DNA from: Duganella phyllosphaerae
Lineage (GTDB): Bacteria > Pseudomonadota > Gammaproteobacteria > Burkholderiales > Burkholderiaceae_D
Assembly: GCF_001758785.1 (NCBI RefSeq)
Contig: NZ_LROM01000093.1
Location: 1-64,000 of the forward strand
DNA: 64,000 bases
Direction: 5' to 3'
Shown: positions 17,900 to 27,003 of the stretch, one piece after another
How positions within the stretch are numbered: position 1 is the stretch's first letter
How the letters are laid out: the number at the start of each line of letters is the position of its first letter
Made by a program: the position numbers and the translations under genes
The notes under the pieces: model-generated
The model's database searches: none
The model's input: only the letters and a program-made list of their open reading frames with translations
Told to the model about the DNA's origin: nothing

Positions 17900-20341
17900 A
17901 TGAAGAAAACAAATCTCGATTGGGGGCAGTCGCCTCCACCCGCCCCATCCCTGTTGCGTGTGCGACCTGGCGACTGGATCGCCACGAGCTGCATTGCGGG
18001 AGCGGTCATCGGAGCATTCGCGTTGGTAGCGGTATGGAGGCCTCTGCCCGGAATGTCGCTTCCTCGCGGAGCGCTGTCCGAGCACATTGGATATTGGCTG
18101 CGCTCTGGCGCGCATGCCTTGCTTCCGAGCTTCTTCGCGGAGTCGGCGCGCTTTTATGCGGCGCATCTGGCGGGCCTTCCGAGCGCGGAAAAGGTGGGCA
18201 TGGCGGCGAGATGCCTGTTCGCTTCCTGCGCCGCCGCCATGCCGGCAATCCTCCTCGCCGCGCCGATGCTTCGTCCTCGCGATGGAGTCATCCATATCCG
18301 GGGATCCTCGCGGCATGCTGGCCCCGAGGCAGTGGCGCGACTGGCAGCGAAGCTGAGAGCGCAAGCGCGCCGGCGTCCAGATCACCAGATTGCTCCGGGA
18401 GTCGATTTCCCGGCGGACCTTTGGACGCGGCACCTCCTCGTGGTCGGCGGAGTCGGCTCCGGAAAAAGCACAGCAATCAAGCCGCTGATCGACAAGATCG
18501 CGCAGGCGCGCGAGCAAATGCTGATCTTCGATCCGAAGGGGGAATTCACCTCCGGCTTCGGCGGCCCCTCACTGATTGCGCCATGGGACGCTCGCAGCCT
18601 GGCATGGGACATCGCCACGGACATGCGGAACATCCTGGACATGCGCCGATTCGCCTCGTGCATGGTCCGAGACAGCTCCGACCCCATGTGGTCCAACGCG
18701 GCCAAGCAGCTCTTGGTTGGACTTCTCGTCTATTTGAAGGGGGAGCGAGGCCATGCTTGGGGGTGGCGCGAGTTGTCCAGCCTCGTGGCGCTGCCTCAGT
18801 CCGAGTTGCTGCCCATCATGCGGCGCTGGCATCCCGAAGCCGTGAGGGCCGTCGAGAAGGCTTCGGTGACGACCGCCGGCATTCTCATCAATCTCGCCGC
18901 GTTCTGCTCGCCAATTTTTGACTTGGCCGAGGCTTGGGGCTCCGTCCCGGCCGAGCGCAGGATCAGCTTTGTTGAGTGGACGCTTGGCCGCTCGGCTTTC
19001 TCCCAAGTCGTTCTGCAAGGCCATGGATCGTATTCGGAACTGACGAAGAGCTACGTCGAGGGCATCGTCGGCATCGTGTCCGCCATCGTCAACAGCGTCG
19101 AGATGCCGGACGATCCCAAGCGCAAGATTTGGTTCATCGCCGACGAGTTCGCGCAGATGGGAAAGATCCCGGTGCGCGCATTGTTCGAGGTCGGCCGCTC
19201 GCGCGGCGTTCGCTGTGTCGTGGCGTGTCAGGATTTCGCGCAGCTCGAAGAGCTTTACGGCGCCGCCATGGTCAAAGCGCTCATCGGCATGTGCGGGTCC
19301 ATCCTTGTCGGCCAGATGATGCCCGGAGAGACTGCGGAGCAGCTCTGCAAAGCCTTTGGCGCGAGGGAAGTCGAGAGGGTGAACGTATCGACATCTCACG
19401 GCGCCGGCTCGGGCCGCTCAACTTCCATTTCTTTCAGCCGCGATGAGGTGCCGCTCTACAAGCCCTCAGAGCTCGCGTCCCGGCTCGGATTGACCCCGGA
19501 CGGCAAAGGCGTCGCGATGATTCTCTTCACCGGCGGCGAAGCCTATGAACTGGTTTGGCCCCACTATCGCATACGCAGCGAACGCCTCGCGCATATGCCG
19601 GCGCCTTGGCTAGAAAATACCATCGTTCCAGTGTCGGCGACTGGCGAAGGGAAAAGCGTGGAGCAACCTGTCGAGGTGGCGGACAGAGGCGCGCAGGATG
19701 AGCAGCGAGCATTGGCTTCCGATCCGTTGGTTCCGAGCGCAGTGGACATCGACTCAAATGCATCCTCAATGATAACGGCGGACGTGGCGCCAGATCAAGC
19801 AAGCTCTCCATCCCACGCGGCACCTAACGGGAAGAAACCCGGCACAAGCTCAGGCTCGTCGCAGCAAGGCATTGGCGCGACAGCGGCTACGAAAGTTCGC
19901 CCCAAAGCGAGGCCAAGTTCAGCTTTGCCATCGTTGTCGCCAAAGGGCTCACAGCCACCGCCGTCACAGCGCGCCGCCTCCACCTCGACGGTTCACAGCG
20001 CGAGCGACGCCGCCGCCATCGAGTTGGCCGAATTGGAGGCCATGTTTGATGGCGTTGACGCGTCGCGATTTGATGAGCTGAACAATGAGGACGGTGAGCG
20101 CGGCGAGGCCAATGATGATCCACTTGCAGACGCGGTTCTTGAATCATCGCTGCATGCGGCAGGCATCGATGGCTTGGCCGGCGCTTCACTGGTGGGGCAA
20201 GTCGCCGATGCCTTGTTTGATGGCGGAGCGCCAGCCAGCGCCACGCGCGCGCGCCGAACACTGAAAGCGCGCTTGGCCGGAGCGCGTCGGACATCGACGA
20301 GAAATGTTGATCCCGAGCGCGGAGACGACGTGGGTCAATAG
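17900..20341 (+). CDS. Type IV coupling protein (VirD4/TraG/TrwB-like)
   Basis: An 813-aa protein from ATG 17900 behind GGAGG. Two membrane segments (about 28-46 and 105-122) precede an AAA+ motor: Walker A GGVGSGKST (183-191) and Walker B IWFIADEFAQMGK, with the conserved CQDFAQL nearby. The C-terminal 200 residues are a low-complexity Ser/Ala/Pro-rich tail followed by an acidic helix, likely for substrate or partner binding. Coupling proteins bring the relaxase-DNA complex to the mating channel. No channel genes are in the window, so it probably works with a helper element. A terminator follows. Confidence 0.9.
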   Translation: MKKTNLDWGQSPPPAPSLLRVRPGDWIATSCIAGAVIGAFALVAVWRPLPGMSLPRGALSEHIGYWLRSGAHALLPSFFAESARFYAAHLAGLPSAEKVGMAARCLFASCAAAMPAILLAAPMLRPRDGVIHIRGSSRHAGPEAVARLAAKLRAQARRRPDHQIAPGVDFPADLWTRHLLVVGGVGSGKSTAIKPLIDKIAQAREQMLIFDPKGEFTSGFGGPSLIAPWDARSLAWDIATDMRNILDMRRFASCMVRDSSDPMWSNAAKQLLVGLLVYLKGERGHAWGWRELSSLVALPQSELLPIMRRWHPEAVRAVEKASVTTAGILINLAAFCSPIFDLAEAWGSVPAERRISFVEWTLGRSAFSQVVLQGHGSYSELTKSYVEGIVGIVSAIVNSVEMPDDPKRKIWFIADEFAQMGKIPVRALFEVGRSRGVRCVVACQDFAQLEELYGAAMVKALIGMCGSILVGQMMPGETAEQLCKAFGAREVERVNVSTSHGAGSGRSTSISFSRDEVPLYKPSELASRLGLTPDGKGVAMILFTGGEAYELVWPHYRIRSERLAHMPAPWLENTIVPVSATGEGKSVEQPVEVADRGAQDEQRALASDPLVPSAVDIDSNASSMITADVAPDQASSPSHAAPNGKKPGTSSGSSQQGIGATAATKVRPKARPSSALPSLSPKGSQPPPSQRAASTSTVHSASDAAAIELAELEAMFDGVDASRFDELNNEDGERGEANDDPLADAVLESSLHAAGIDGLAGASLVGQVADALFDGGAPASATRARRTLKARLAGARRTSTRNVDPERGDDVGQ

Positions 20342-20365
20342 CCCGGCGCGTGAGGTGGCTATCCA

Positions 20366-20391
20366 AGCGGCCCCTCACAGGGCCGCTTTTT
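20366..20391 (+). terminator. Rho-independent terminator
   Basis: AGCGGCCC (20366-20373) pairs with GGGCCGCT (20380-20387) across a 6-base loop and is followed by T5. It closes the coupling-protein gene. Confidence 0.85.
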
Positions 20392-20494
20392 CCATCACAA
20401 GGCTCAACATTTGAGCGCTTTCTAACTTGTCCATTGGCGGCCCGCATTCAAGTTTGAGGCCGAATTCTTCCGGCACAACATCAAAGGGGAGCGC

Positions 20495-21139
20495 ATGCAA
20501 AAAAACCGAGCCGCGAACGACGAGATGAGCAAATTGACGGCGCCAAAAGAGAGGGCAAGCGAGCCCGGAGAGGCGCAGGTCGAATTCGAAATCGCGATTG
20601 ATCCTGGCCCAGACTTCGATTCCGAGGGGTGGGTGGAGCAACGCGATTACTGGTCTGAGCAAGCGCGATCCAAGAAGCCGACGGCCATCCAACGTTGGGT
20701 TGCTGCGCTGCGCGCCATCTTGGCCAGACTCAGCCCTACGTCGTCTGCGCGTCGTCGAGCGCGCCTCGCGCAGGAGACGGAATTTAGCCATGAGGACTGG
20801 GCGCGGCTTTCGGAGTCTGCGCTGGGGCCTCTTCATCCTGTCCGCTCTGAAATCCAACGCAGCCTCGTGCCGAGCTCCACGCTCGACCATGCCGCCTTGC
20901 CAGCCGCATGGCTAGCGGCGACGCGTCGGAGCGACACCACGCGGCAGACGACCAACGATGCACAGCAAAGACCCGGCATCCCACCTCAAACGATGGAATA
21001 CGCAAAGCAAAGTCCTGCGACCGGGGCCGGGAGTGGCGATGAGCAACCCGAACAATCCTTGCAAACCATGCTCCCACTGGAACTCGTTGCCGCTCTCGAC
21101 GCGCTGCCTGCTCGGAACAAGCGCCGGCCTCGCCCATGA
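20495..21139 (+). CDS. Hypothetical protein, 214 aa
   Basis: A soluble, charged, Ala/Arg/Pro-rich protein with no motif I recognise. It has a short possible amphipathic segment (IQRWVAALRAILARLSP, 64-80) and an acidic N-terminal part. The likely RBS is GGGGAG upstream of ATG 20495. It sits between the coupling-protein and ArdC genes, each bounded by a terminator, so it is probably expressed as its own unit. It may be an island-specific mobilisation or antirestriction helper; nothing in the sequence proves this. Confidence 0.55.
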   Translation: MQKNRAANDEMSKLTAPKERASEPGEAQVEFEIAIDPGPDFDSEGWVEQRDYWSEQARSKKPTAIQRWVAALRAILARLSPTSSARRRARLAQETEFSHEDWARLSESALGPLHPVRSEIQRSLVPSSTLDHAALPAAWLAATRRSDTTRQTTNDAQQRPGIPPQTMEYAKQSPATGAGSGDEQPEQSLQTMLPLELVAALDALPARNKRRPRP

Positions 21140-21172
21140 CTTTTGATCCACGTGGATGCGAGCATGTTCGTC

Positions 21173-21204
21173 ACGGCCTGGCAACGGATCCAGGCCGTTA
21201 TTTT
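21173..21204 (+). terminator. Rho-independent terminator
   Basis: ACGGCCTGG (21173-21181) pairs with CCAGGCCGT (21190-21198), followed by TATTTTA. A 12-bp palindrome ATCCACGTGGAT lies just before it (21146-21157). Confidence 0.75.
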
Positions 21205-21226
21205 ATGACGCGAGAACGGAGGAACG

Positions 21227-22258
21227 ATGAAAAAAAATGAGGATGCCCAAACAAGGGTGGATTTGAAGTCCGAGGTGGCGCTTACGCTCATTGCGGCGAT
21301 GGAAAATGGTCAGACGCCTTGGCAGAAGCCTTGGGCGGCGCAGTCGCTGCGGCCAGTGAACGCAACGACAGGCAACGCTTACCGGGGCGTCAACCGTCTC
21401 CTGCTGGCCCTGTCCGGCAAGCTTGATCCCGAGGGACGGGCAGATCCGCGCTTCGCCACCTACCAGCAAGCCCAGGCCAATGGCTGGCAGGTGCGCCGGG
21501 GAGAGAAAGGCATTCCGATCGTGAAGGTGGTTGAGGTCGCTCGGGGCGGCGATGGCTCCCAAGCTGGCGGCGCAAGCAGCGGTCGAGGCGCTTCAGCTGG
21601 CAGCGCGGCAAGCGGTGGATCGGGCGGCTCGGAACCGGCGCAGGAGCGCAAGACGTTCGCCCTGCGCCGGTATGTGGTCTTCAATGCTCAGCAAATGGAC
21701 GGCGTCCCCGAGCTAACGGCGCCGGCTGAGAAGCCTTTCGATCCCGTGTCGCGCGCGGAGGCCGTGATCCAGGCACTCAAAGAGAAGACTGGGCTTCTGG
21801 TGGTCCACGGTGGAAACCAAGCAAGCTACTCGCCCTCGCTCGACGAGGTCAGGCTGCCGACGAAGAAGTCGTTCGCCAGCGTCTATGACTACTATGCGAC
21901 CGCCATGCATGAAGGCGCGCACAGCACGCTTCACAAGAAGCGCATGGACAGGCAAGAGGCCATCGCGAAGCGGTGGGGCGATCAGGCCTACGCGGTCGAA
22001 GAGCTGCGCGCGGAGATTTGCTCGGCCATCTTGGCGGCGGAGACCGGCGTGCCGATGGGGCAGGCGCACATTGACAACCACGCGGCCTACCTCCAGCACT
22101 GGATCAAGGTGGTAGCGGCCGACCCCATGGCGATCTTCTCAGCGGCCAAGGACGCCGAGCTCATGGCGGATTACATGTTGGGGCTGGAGAAGCAAATGAG
22201 CGCCTTGGACACCCACAAGGAATGGATTCAAGACTACGACCACGCGCTGGAGAAATGA
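21227..22258 (+). CDS. ardC: ArdC-type antirestriction protein
   Basis: A 343-aa protein. The N-terminal ~110 residues (NGQTPWQKPW, NAYRGVNRLLL, RRGEKGIPIVKV) match the single-stranded DNA-binding domain of ArdC proteins. A Gly/Ser-rich linker (108-138) leads to a zinc metallopeptidase-like domain with H228-E229-x2-H232 (AMHEGAHST) and a downstream glutamate (EELRAEICSAILAAETG). ArdC proteins shield incoming conjugative DNA from restriction. Placement after the coupling-protein gene fits protection during transfer, and the island also carries nucleases that could attack such DNA. Confidence 0.85.
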   Translation: MKKNEDAQTRVDLKSEVALTLIAAMENGQTPWQKPWAAQSLRPVNATTGNAYRGVNRLLLALSGKLDPEGRADPRFATYQQAQANGWQVRRGEKGIPIVKVVEVARGGDGSQAGGASSGRGASAGSAASGGSGGSEPAQERKTFALRRYVVFNAQQMDGVPELTAPAEKPFDPVSRAEAVIQALKEKTGLLVVHGGNQASYSPSLDEVRLPTKKSFASVYDYYATAMHEGAHSTLHKKRMDRQEAIAKRWGDQAYAVEELRAEICSAILAAETGVPMGQAHIDNHAAYLQHWIKVVAADPMAIFSAAKDAELMADYMLGLEKQMSALDTHKEWIQDYDHALEK

Positions 22259-22259
22259 C

Positions 22260-22595
22260 ATGGAAAAAGATTCGGTGGGCAGCATTGAGGGGGCGGGGGC
22301 GAGCGAGCGCGATGCGAAGGGCGCGGCGTTGCGCCAAGCATGCCTGGACGCTGCGGATGGCGAGCAGCTCGTCTTCGTCAATGGGCACGACGACGCGATC
22401 CTCGGATTGGTCGAGGTGGACGGAGACGCGCGCGTGCTCTACGATCAATCTTCGATATTTCGCAAGCTCGCCCGGCGAGACGGGATGGATCGCGAGGGCG
22501 CCGAGGAGTTCTTCATCTACAACGTGGCGGGCGCCTTCATTGGCGCGCCGGGGCCGCTTTTCTTGAGCCGCATCAGGGTGCGGGTTGGGCGCTAG
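22260..22595 (+). CDS. Hypothetical protein downstream of ArdC
   Basis: A 111-aa acidic protein that starts 1 base after the ardC stop, so it is co-translated or at least co-transcribed. It has a compact alpha/beta pattern (EQLVFVNGHDDAILGLVEVDGDARVLYDQ) and no catalytic signature. It may be an ArdC partner. A strong hairpin at 22790-22819 downstream is the most likely transcript end. Confidence 0.5.
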   Translation: MEKDSVGSIEGAGASERDAKGAALRQACLDAADGEQLVFVNGHDDAILGLVEVDGDARVLYDQSSIFRKLARRDGMDREGAEEFFIYNVAGAFIGAPGPLFLSRIRVRVGR

Positions 22596-22875
22596 GCCTT
22601 CCGAACATGTCGGCAAGGACTCCGTGGCGTTGGCGGCTCAGTGGATTCATCGAGTCGGGCCGAGCCGGCAATGGAATCCACTTTTCGGCATGCTCCGCCA
22701 TCCGCAGGAGATAGAATTCGGTGATCCACCGATTGCTCTCGTCGAGCTTGGCGGCGATGGCGAAGTGGGTTCCGGCCGTCAAGCTCGACCGAAGGCGCCA
22801 GCGTTTGCTGGCGCCTTCGCTTTGGCACCGCACTTCCGCGCTTCTCAGCGTGATGGCGTCGTTCACCTGAAGCAT
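22573..22875 (-). CDS. Possible small protein (uncertain)
   Basis: A 100-residue frame with reasonable amino acid composition (LTAGTHFAIAAKLDESNRWI, LLRMAEHAEKWIPLPA). The frame is open further upstream (SLLASIEGRD before the first ATG), so the true start may be non-ATG. It overlaps the end of the plus-strand gene and encodes part of the 13-bp hairpin at 22790-22819, which argues either way. No family is recognised; low confidence that it is translated. Confidence 0.3.
   Translation of the reverse strand: MLQVNDAITLRSAEVRCQSEGASKRWRLRSSLTAGTHFAIAAKLDESNRWITEFYLLRMAEHAEKWIPLPARPDSMNPLSRQRHGVLADMFGRPSAQPAP
22790..22819. repeat. Perfect 13-bp hairpin
   Basis: CGAAGGCGCCAGC (22790-22802) and GCTGGCGCCTTCG (22807-22819) with a GTTT loop. 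There is no long T tract. It may end the ardC transcript or be a protein-binding palindrome. A flanking pair GTCGAGCTT/AAGCTCGAC (22741-22749, 22781-22789) adds a second potential stem. Confidence 0.6.
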
Positions 22876-22963
22876 GTCGCGGCCTTCGATCGAGGCTAGA
22901 AGTGAACATGCGCCGTAGCCGCCTTGTGAGCGTTGTTGATCGCATTGGCAACCTGCAACGCGG

Positions 22964-25570
22964 CTATTTCTTCTTATTGAGCCGGTCGGAGGCGGCCTTG
23001 CGCCAATCGTCCAAGACGTTGATGTCTTGTTCGATCTCTGGCGGGAGTGGAATGGCGAGGTTTGCTTGGATCGCGCCGTCGTGCCCGGTGTAGTTGGAGC
23101 ACTTGCCCATGTTCTTCGTGATGGTTTCCACGTCGCCTGGCTCTATCGTCACCTTGTTAAGCCTGTTCGTCTCCACGCCCTTGCGGAATCGCAGCACGAC
23201 GCCATTGAACAACAGCTCTTCAACGGCGCGCTCCCAAGACATGCGAAGGTGAGCGTATATGTCGCGCGCCTCACGCTTGTATCCCTTATCATCGCCCGCC
23301 TTGCGCAGCTTCGTCGCTTCGACCAACATCACGCGCAAGATGCCCACTCTGTCCTTGGTTGACGCGCCCTCGAATGGCATGGACTCGTCTGCGACGCCAT
23401 AGCCGGCGGGAGCTCTGCGTAGGCTCCTGCATGCAGGTTCCATTCCCAGAGCGCGGGCCTCATGCACCAATACGTTCAGGAAGAACAAATCATGAGTGAA
23501 GACGATGACTTGGCGCGAGAGCGATTCCTTCGCGATGCGCCGGGCGACGTATTCGCGTCGGGAATGGTCGAGCGAGGAGACTGGGTCGTCGAATACCATG
23601 CCACCCAGTCCTTTGCCCAAGCCGACTTCCGCCAAGAAGGAGGCGATCGCGATGGCTCGTTGCTCGCCTTCGCTGAGAATTTCGGTGGCATCGCGCTTGC
23701 CCAGCATTTCCAGGGCTAGCTTGTATTGAGTCTTGCCCTTGGCCGATGTGGGCTTCATCACCACTTTCAGTTCGTGGACGTTCAGGCTTTCTAATTCCGC
23801 ATTGAGCGCGGCCACCACTTCCTTAGTCGCCATCGTGTCGGAAAGCTGCGTGGCCTTCTTGGAGATTGGCATGGTGCCACCGGCCGCTGTCACGCACGAA
23901 TTAAGCTTGCCGGTAATGATATGCTTTTCAATTGCGAGCAGGACGCCAGCCTTCAACTCGGACAGGCGGCGGCAAGCGTCAAGCTCGTCGCGCTCCGCGA
24001 TCATCTTCGCGCGTCCGGCCTCGTCCAGCGTCTCCTCCATGGCGACAGCCTCGGCGATGAGTTGGTCCTTCAAAAGAACGAGTGCGGGAGCAGGACTCCC
24101 GATCAACTGAACCAAGTTTGCCCAGTCGCCGGCAGGCTGGCAGGCGGTCAACATTGAAGAGCGCCGGTCAGTCAGCCATTTTTGTATGCCAACGCAGCTT
24201 TCGGCCAGCGCTTGATTCCGGGCGGCGATCTCATTTTTCAAGGTCTCGTCAATCAGCAGCTCCAAGTTGGCGAGCTTGATCGCCGAGATGAGGGCATCGG
24301 CGGCATCCTTCGCCGTTTTGGCCTCCTGCTCAGTTTTACGCTCGACGAACTCGTCGAACATGACGAGCCGCGCGGCCCCTTCCGCCCCGAGAGTGTTTTG
24401 ACACAATGGGCACGAGGACTCGGGTCCAAGATGTGGAAACTCTTTCCCTGGATGCGACTCGGCGGCAAAAGACCGCGCCGCCTTGAACAGCTTTTTCCAA
24501 GCCTCTTCGCCCGTGCCTAGCAATTGGCCCGGCGTCTCCCTAAACGCCTTGCTTGCGAGCTCAGCCGCCTCCTTCGCCACGCTCGCGGTGTGGACCACCG
24601 CGACCAGCGCGGCGAGGTGCGCGTCGTCAAGCAGAGTAATGGCCTTGTCAATTCTGGTGGACAAGCCTTCAAATCGAGTGGCCTGGTTTCTGAGCGTCTG
24701 AGCTTTAAGTTTGGGGTCGGCTTCGCTAAGCGCGGCTACAATATTTGCGTGTTCAGCTTTCTTCTCCTCCGACCATGTCGCGAGGGCCTCTACATCAGCG
24801 GGCTTTGTCTTGGCGGAGAGGGCCGACAGCAAAGTTCCAACTTTGGTCTTGGTTTGGCTCAGTTCGGCGAACAGGGCCGAGTCGGGCGTATTCTGCCCCT
24901 GCTCCTTGGTAGCCATCGCCTTCAACGTCCCCAGGGCGTCCACCAATTTTTTGAGGATATCCAATCCATACGGCACGTAGGCAAAATCCCCGTGGTTGTC
25001 CAAGTAGGCGCGAGCGCAATGTGAATCGAAGATGGCGATGGACGACAACTCCGCTGGGGACACTTGCCCCGACTGCCATTGGACTTCGTGCTCTACGCCG
25101 TCCACGTGCAGTTCGAAGGTCGCTTGCGGAGGACCGGCCTTCCCAGGCTCCTCGTTGGCATTTGGTAGGATGTGCTCGCGCCGGTCGCGAGCGCGGCAAG
25201 CATGCTTGAAGACGCGGGAATATCCCGACTTGCCCGAGCCGTTCTCACCATAGATGACTGTGAGCCCCTTTGCTGAGATAGAGAGGCGCTGGTCGCTCGC
25301 CAATGCGTTCACGTTGTTCAGGTTTTTGATCGCCCCGATTTGGATGAGTTGCCCGACTGCAGGCTGGACTGCGACTTCGCCGGCCGCGAGCTTGCTAGCC
25401 ACGCGGTTCTCCGGGTCGGCAATCTTATGGGCCACTTTGAGCAACGCATACATGTCGTCGTGATCTTGCTGCGTTAGCTCTCCTTGCGCGTATATCTTTG
25501 CGATGGCGTGCTGCTGCCAAGCAGGCAGCTCCTCGGACCACTTCTGAATCTCCTGCAGTATCGTTGTCAT
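22964..25570 (-). CDS. ABC ATPase with Rad50-like CPLC hook (RloC/PrrC-like candidate)
   Basis: An 868-aa protein from ATG 25570. Walker A is GENGSGKSG (109-117), the ABC signature LSEGEQ (632-637), Walker B VFDDPVSSLD (659-668) and switch histidine FTHD (691-694). Long helical stretches flank CPLC (387-390), which fits a zinc hook as in Rad50 and RloC. The C-terminal part (760-868) has R781 and E785 (WERAVEE) and H830 (YTGHDG), a spacing compatible with the R-x3-E...H set reported for PrrC/RloC anticodon nucleases, but this is a weak manual match. A tRNA-cleaving or DNA-end-sensing defence protein is likely. It is not part of the adjacent Gabija operon (494 bp gap). Confidence 0.7.
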   Translation of the reverse strand: MTTILQEIQKWSEELPAWQQHAIAKIYAQGELTQQDHDDMYALLKVAHKIADPENRVASKLAAGEVAVQPAVGQLIQIGAIKNLNNVNALASDQRLSISAKGLTVIYGENGSGKSGYSRVFKHACRARDRREHILPNANEEPGKAGPPQATFELHVDGVEHEVQWQSGQVSPAELSSIAIFDSHCARAYLDNHGDFAYVPYGLDILKKLVDALGTLKAMATKEQGQNTPDSALFAELSQTKTKVGTLLSALSAKTKPADVEALATWSEEKKAEHANIVAALSEADPKLKAQTLRNQATRFEGLSTRIDKAITLLDDAHLAALVAVVHTASVAKEAAELASKAFRETPGQLLGTGEEAWKKLFKAARSFAAESHPGKEFPHLGPESSCPLCQNTLGAEGAARLVMFDEFVERKTEQEAKTAKDAADALISAIKLANLELLIDETLKNEIAARNQALAESCVGIQKWLTDRRSSMLTACQPAGDWANLVQLIGSPAPALVLLKDQLIAEAVAMEETLDEAGRAKMIAERDELDACRRLSELKAGVLLAIEKHIITGKLNSCVTAAGGTMPISKKATQLSDTMATKEVVAALNAELESLNVHELKVVMKPTSAKGKTQYKLALEMLGKRDATEILSEGEQRAIAIASFLAEVGLGKGLGGMVFDDPVSSLDHSRREYVARRIAKESLSRQVIVFTHDLFFLNVLVHEARALGMEPACRSLRRAPAGYGVADESMPFEGASTKDRVGILRVMLVEATKLRKAGDDKGYKREARDIYAHLRMSWERAVEELLFNGVVLRFRKGVETNRLNKVTIEPGDVETITKNMGKCSNYTGHDGAIQANLAIPLPPEIEQDINVLDDWRKAASDRLNKKK

Positions 25571-26064
25571 GTGCGCCTTGAACAGTGGAAATATGAGTTT
25601 GTCTTTTGGATAATGGTATTCCATTTCGACAACGTCGGGACACAAAGATGCAGGAGGCTGAAAACCGTGACGAAAATAGCTGCGCCTTCCAACCCTCTCC
25701 TATGAGCGCCATTGGGAAAGGGGTGGGGTTGGCGTGGTGGTAAAACTTTCACCAAGCAAGCCGTCACCAAATTGAAGGCCTCCGCCATGGTGAGGCAAGG
25801 AGGAGTCGCCATTGATGTTTTTTGGGACGAGTTGATGTTGTGACGCGAAAGCTGGCCGCCTCGCACGGGACGTTTCGCCGCCGCGCTGCTGGCCGACATG
25901 GATATTCCATCGCCACTCGCTTTGACTACGCTCCGGCTCTCCAACACTCCGCCCACGGCGCGCTCCATTGGTTGAAGATTCAGGATGCGCAAGACTGATT
26001 CGAAAAAATCAGCCAGGGCTTTGATATACAGAGCGCATTACTAGCTCATTATTCTCCCGCCATC
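25571..26064. other. Intergenic region before the hook ATPase gene
   Basis: No convincing gene. Reading frames are poor and lack RBS. It must hold the promoter of the hook ATPase (AAGG precedes its ATG at 25570) and the end of the Gabija operon transcript. No obvious terminator hairpin with a T tract was found. Confidence 0.4.
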
Positions 26065-26970
26065 TCAAGCTTCGAGCTTCGCGCGGCAAAGGCGCAAAAA
26101 GTTGTCATAGATTGGAACGAACTCGGAAGCCATCTTGTTGAGCTCCGCAGCATCCTCAACCACCGAGAGAGGGCGTGGTCCCGCGCTGCGTTGATGGTCG
26201 GCGTAGACAGAGATGAGGTCGCCGCCCCCCACCGGGACCGTTAGGCGCGATATTGCCGTTCCCATGGCAAATGCGGCGTCGTAGAAAGCTTTCAAGTGGG
26301 TCTGCAATTCCACATCGAGAAATTCGTGCTCAGGCTGATCCCATGTCGCAATGAAATTCATGAGTGGCCTTATCGCAACTTTAGGGAAGGAGCCCCCAAA
26401 GTCATGGTGTCGCAACAGGCGAATGGCGGGGTCGAAAGCCAGTTCTTCTTTGAATTTATTAAAGATCCTCTGATCGTGCGTCGGTCCCAGTTTCACGGCT
26501 TGCGTCAACGCTTGCGGGCGAAGTTGAGGGTAGTGTTGAAACAGCCGGGCCTCATCCAGGCAAAGGTCGCTCCAAATGTCGTTCCAAAAGAAGACATGGA
26601 CAGGGAATAGCCCTTGGGCTCTTCGAGCGGCGGAGATGGCTCTGACCAATGCTTGAATATTCTTGTCGGTGTCCGCCGTCGTGGCGATATAGAGCTTGGA
26701 GAGCGACGGGCCGAACTCCTCCGCCTTTGCTATCTCTGACCGAATCGTGGCGTCGGACACGCCGCCCTCAGTGTTTTTGCATTGGATGCCCACCAATTTC
26801 CCATCTTGGTCTTCGCCAAACACGTCCACCCCGGACTGCGCTTGGCCTTGCCGTCCATGAAGAGTGAAATCCACACTGCGCCAACGGTTTTTTGCCGCCG
26901 CGCACACAATCTCTTCGAATTCTTCCCAGCTCTTGGGTTTAATGATGTTGGCGTTTGAATAGGTGGGCAT
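26065..26970 (-). CDS. PD-(D/E)XK (Mrr-like) nuclease domain protein, last gene of the Gabija operon
   Basis: A 301-aa protein from ATG 26970; a TTG 33 bases upstream abuts the previous stop. The N-terminal 130 residues are a restriction-like fold: E18/E19 in a leading helix (WEEFEEIV), D49 in SGVDVFG and the Q-x-K of GIQCKN (Q63, K65), the standard catalytic set of Mrr-type PD-(D/E)XK enzymes, which cut DNA. The C-terminal 170 residues are helical with no known domain and could be the recognition part. It follows the HNH gene by 33 bp on the same strand, in the run gajA-gajB-HNH. Confidence 0.7.
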   Translation of the reverse strand: MPTYSNANIIKPKSWEEFEEIVCAAAKNRWRSVDFTLHGRQGQAQSGVDVFGEDQDGKLVGIQCKNTEGGVSDATIRSEIAKAEEFGPSLSKLYIATTADTDKNIQALVRAISAARRAQGLFPVHVFFWNDIWSDLCLDEARLFQHYPQLRPQALTQAVKLGPTHDQRIFNKFKEELAFDPAIRLLRHHDFGGSFPKVAIRPLMNFIATWDQPEHEFLDVELQTHLKAFYDAAFAMGTAISRLTVPVGGGDLISVYADHQRSAGPRPLSVVEDAAELNKMASEFVPIYDNFLRLCRAKLEA

Positions 26971-27003
26971 TGATGATCCGTTTAAGTTGCCGCGCTGAAG
27001 CAA

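Noticed and set aside
25571-26064. Possible gene in the gap before the hook ATPase
   Set aside because: Frames lack an RBS and have no coherent composition or motif.
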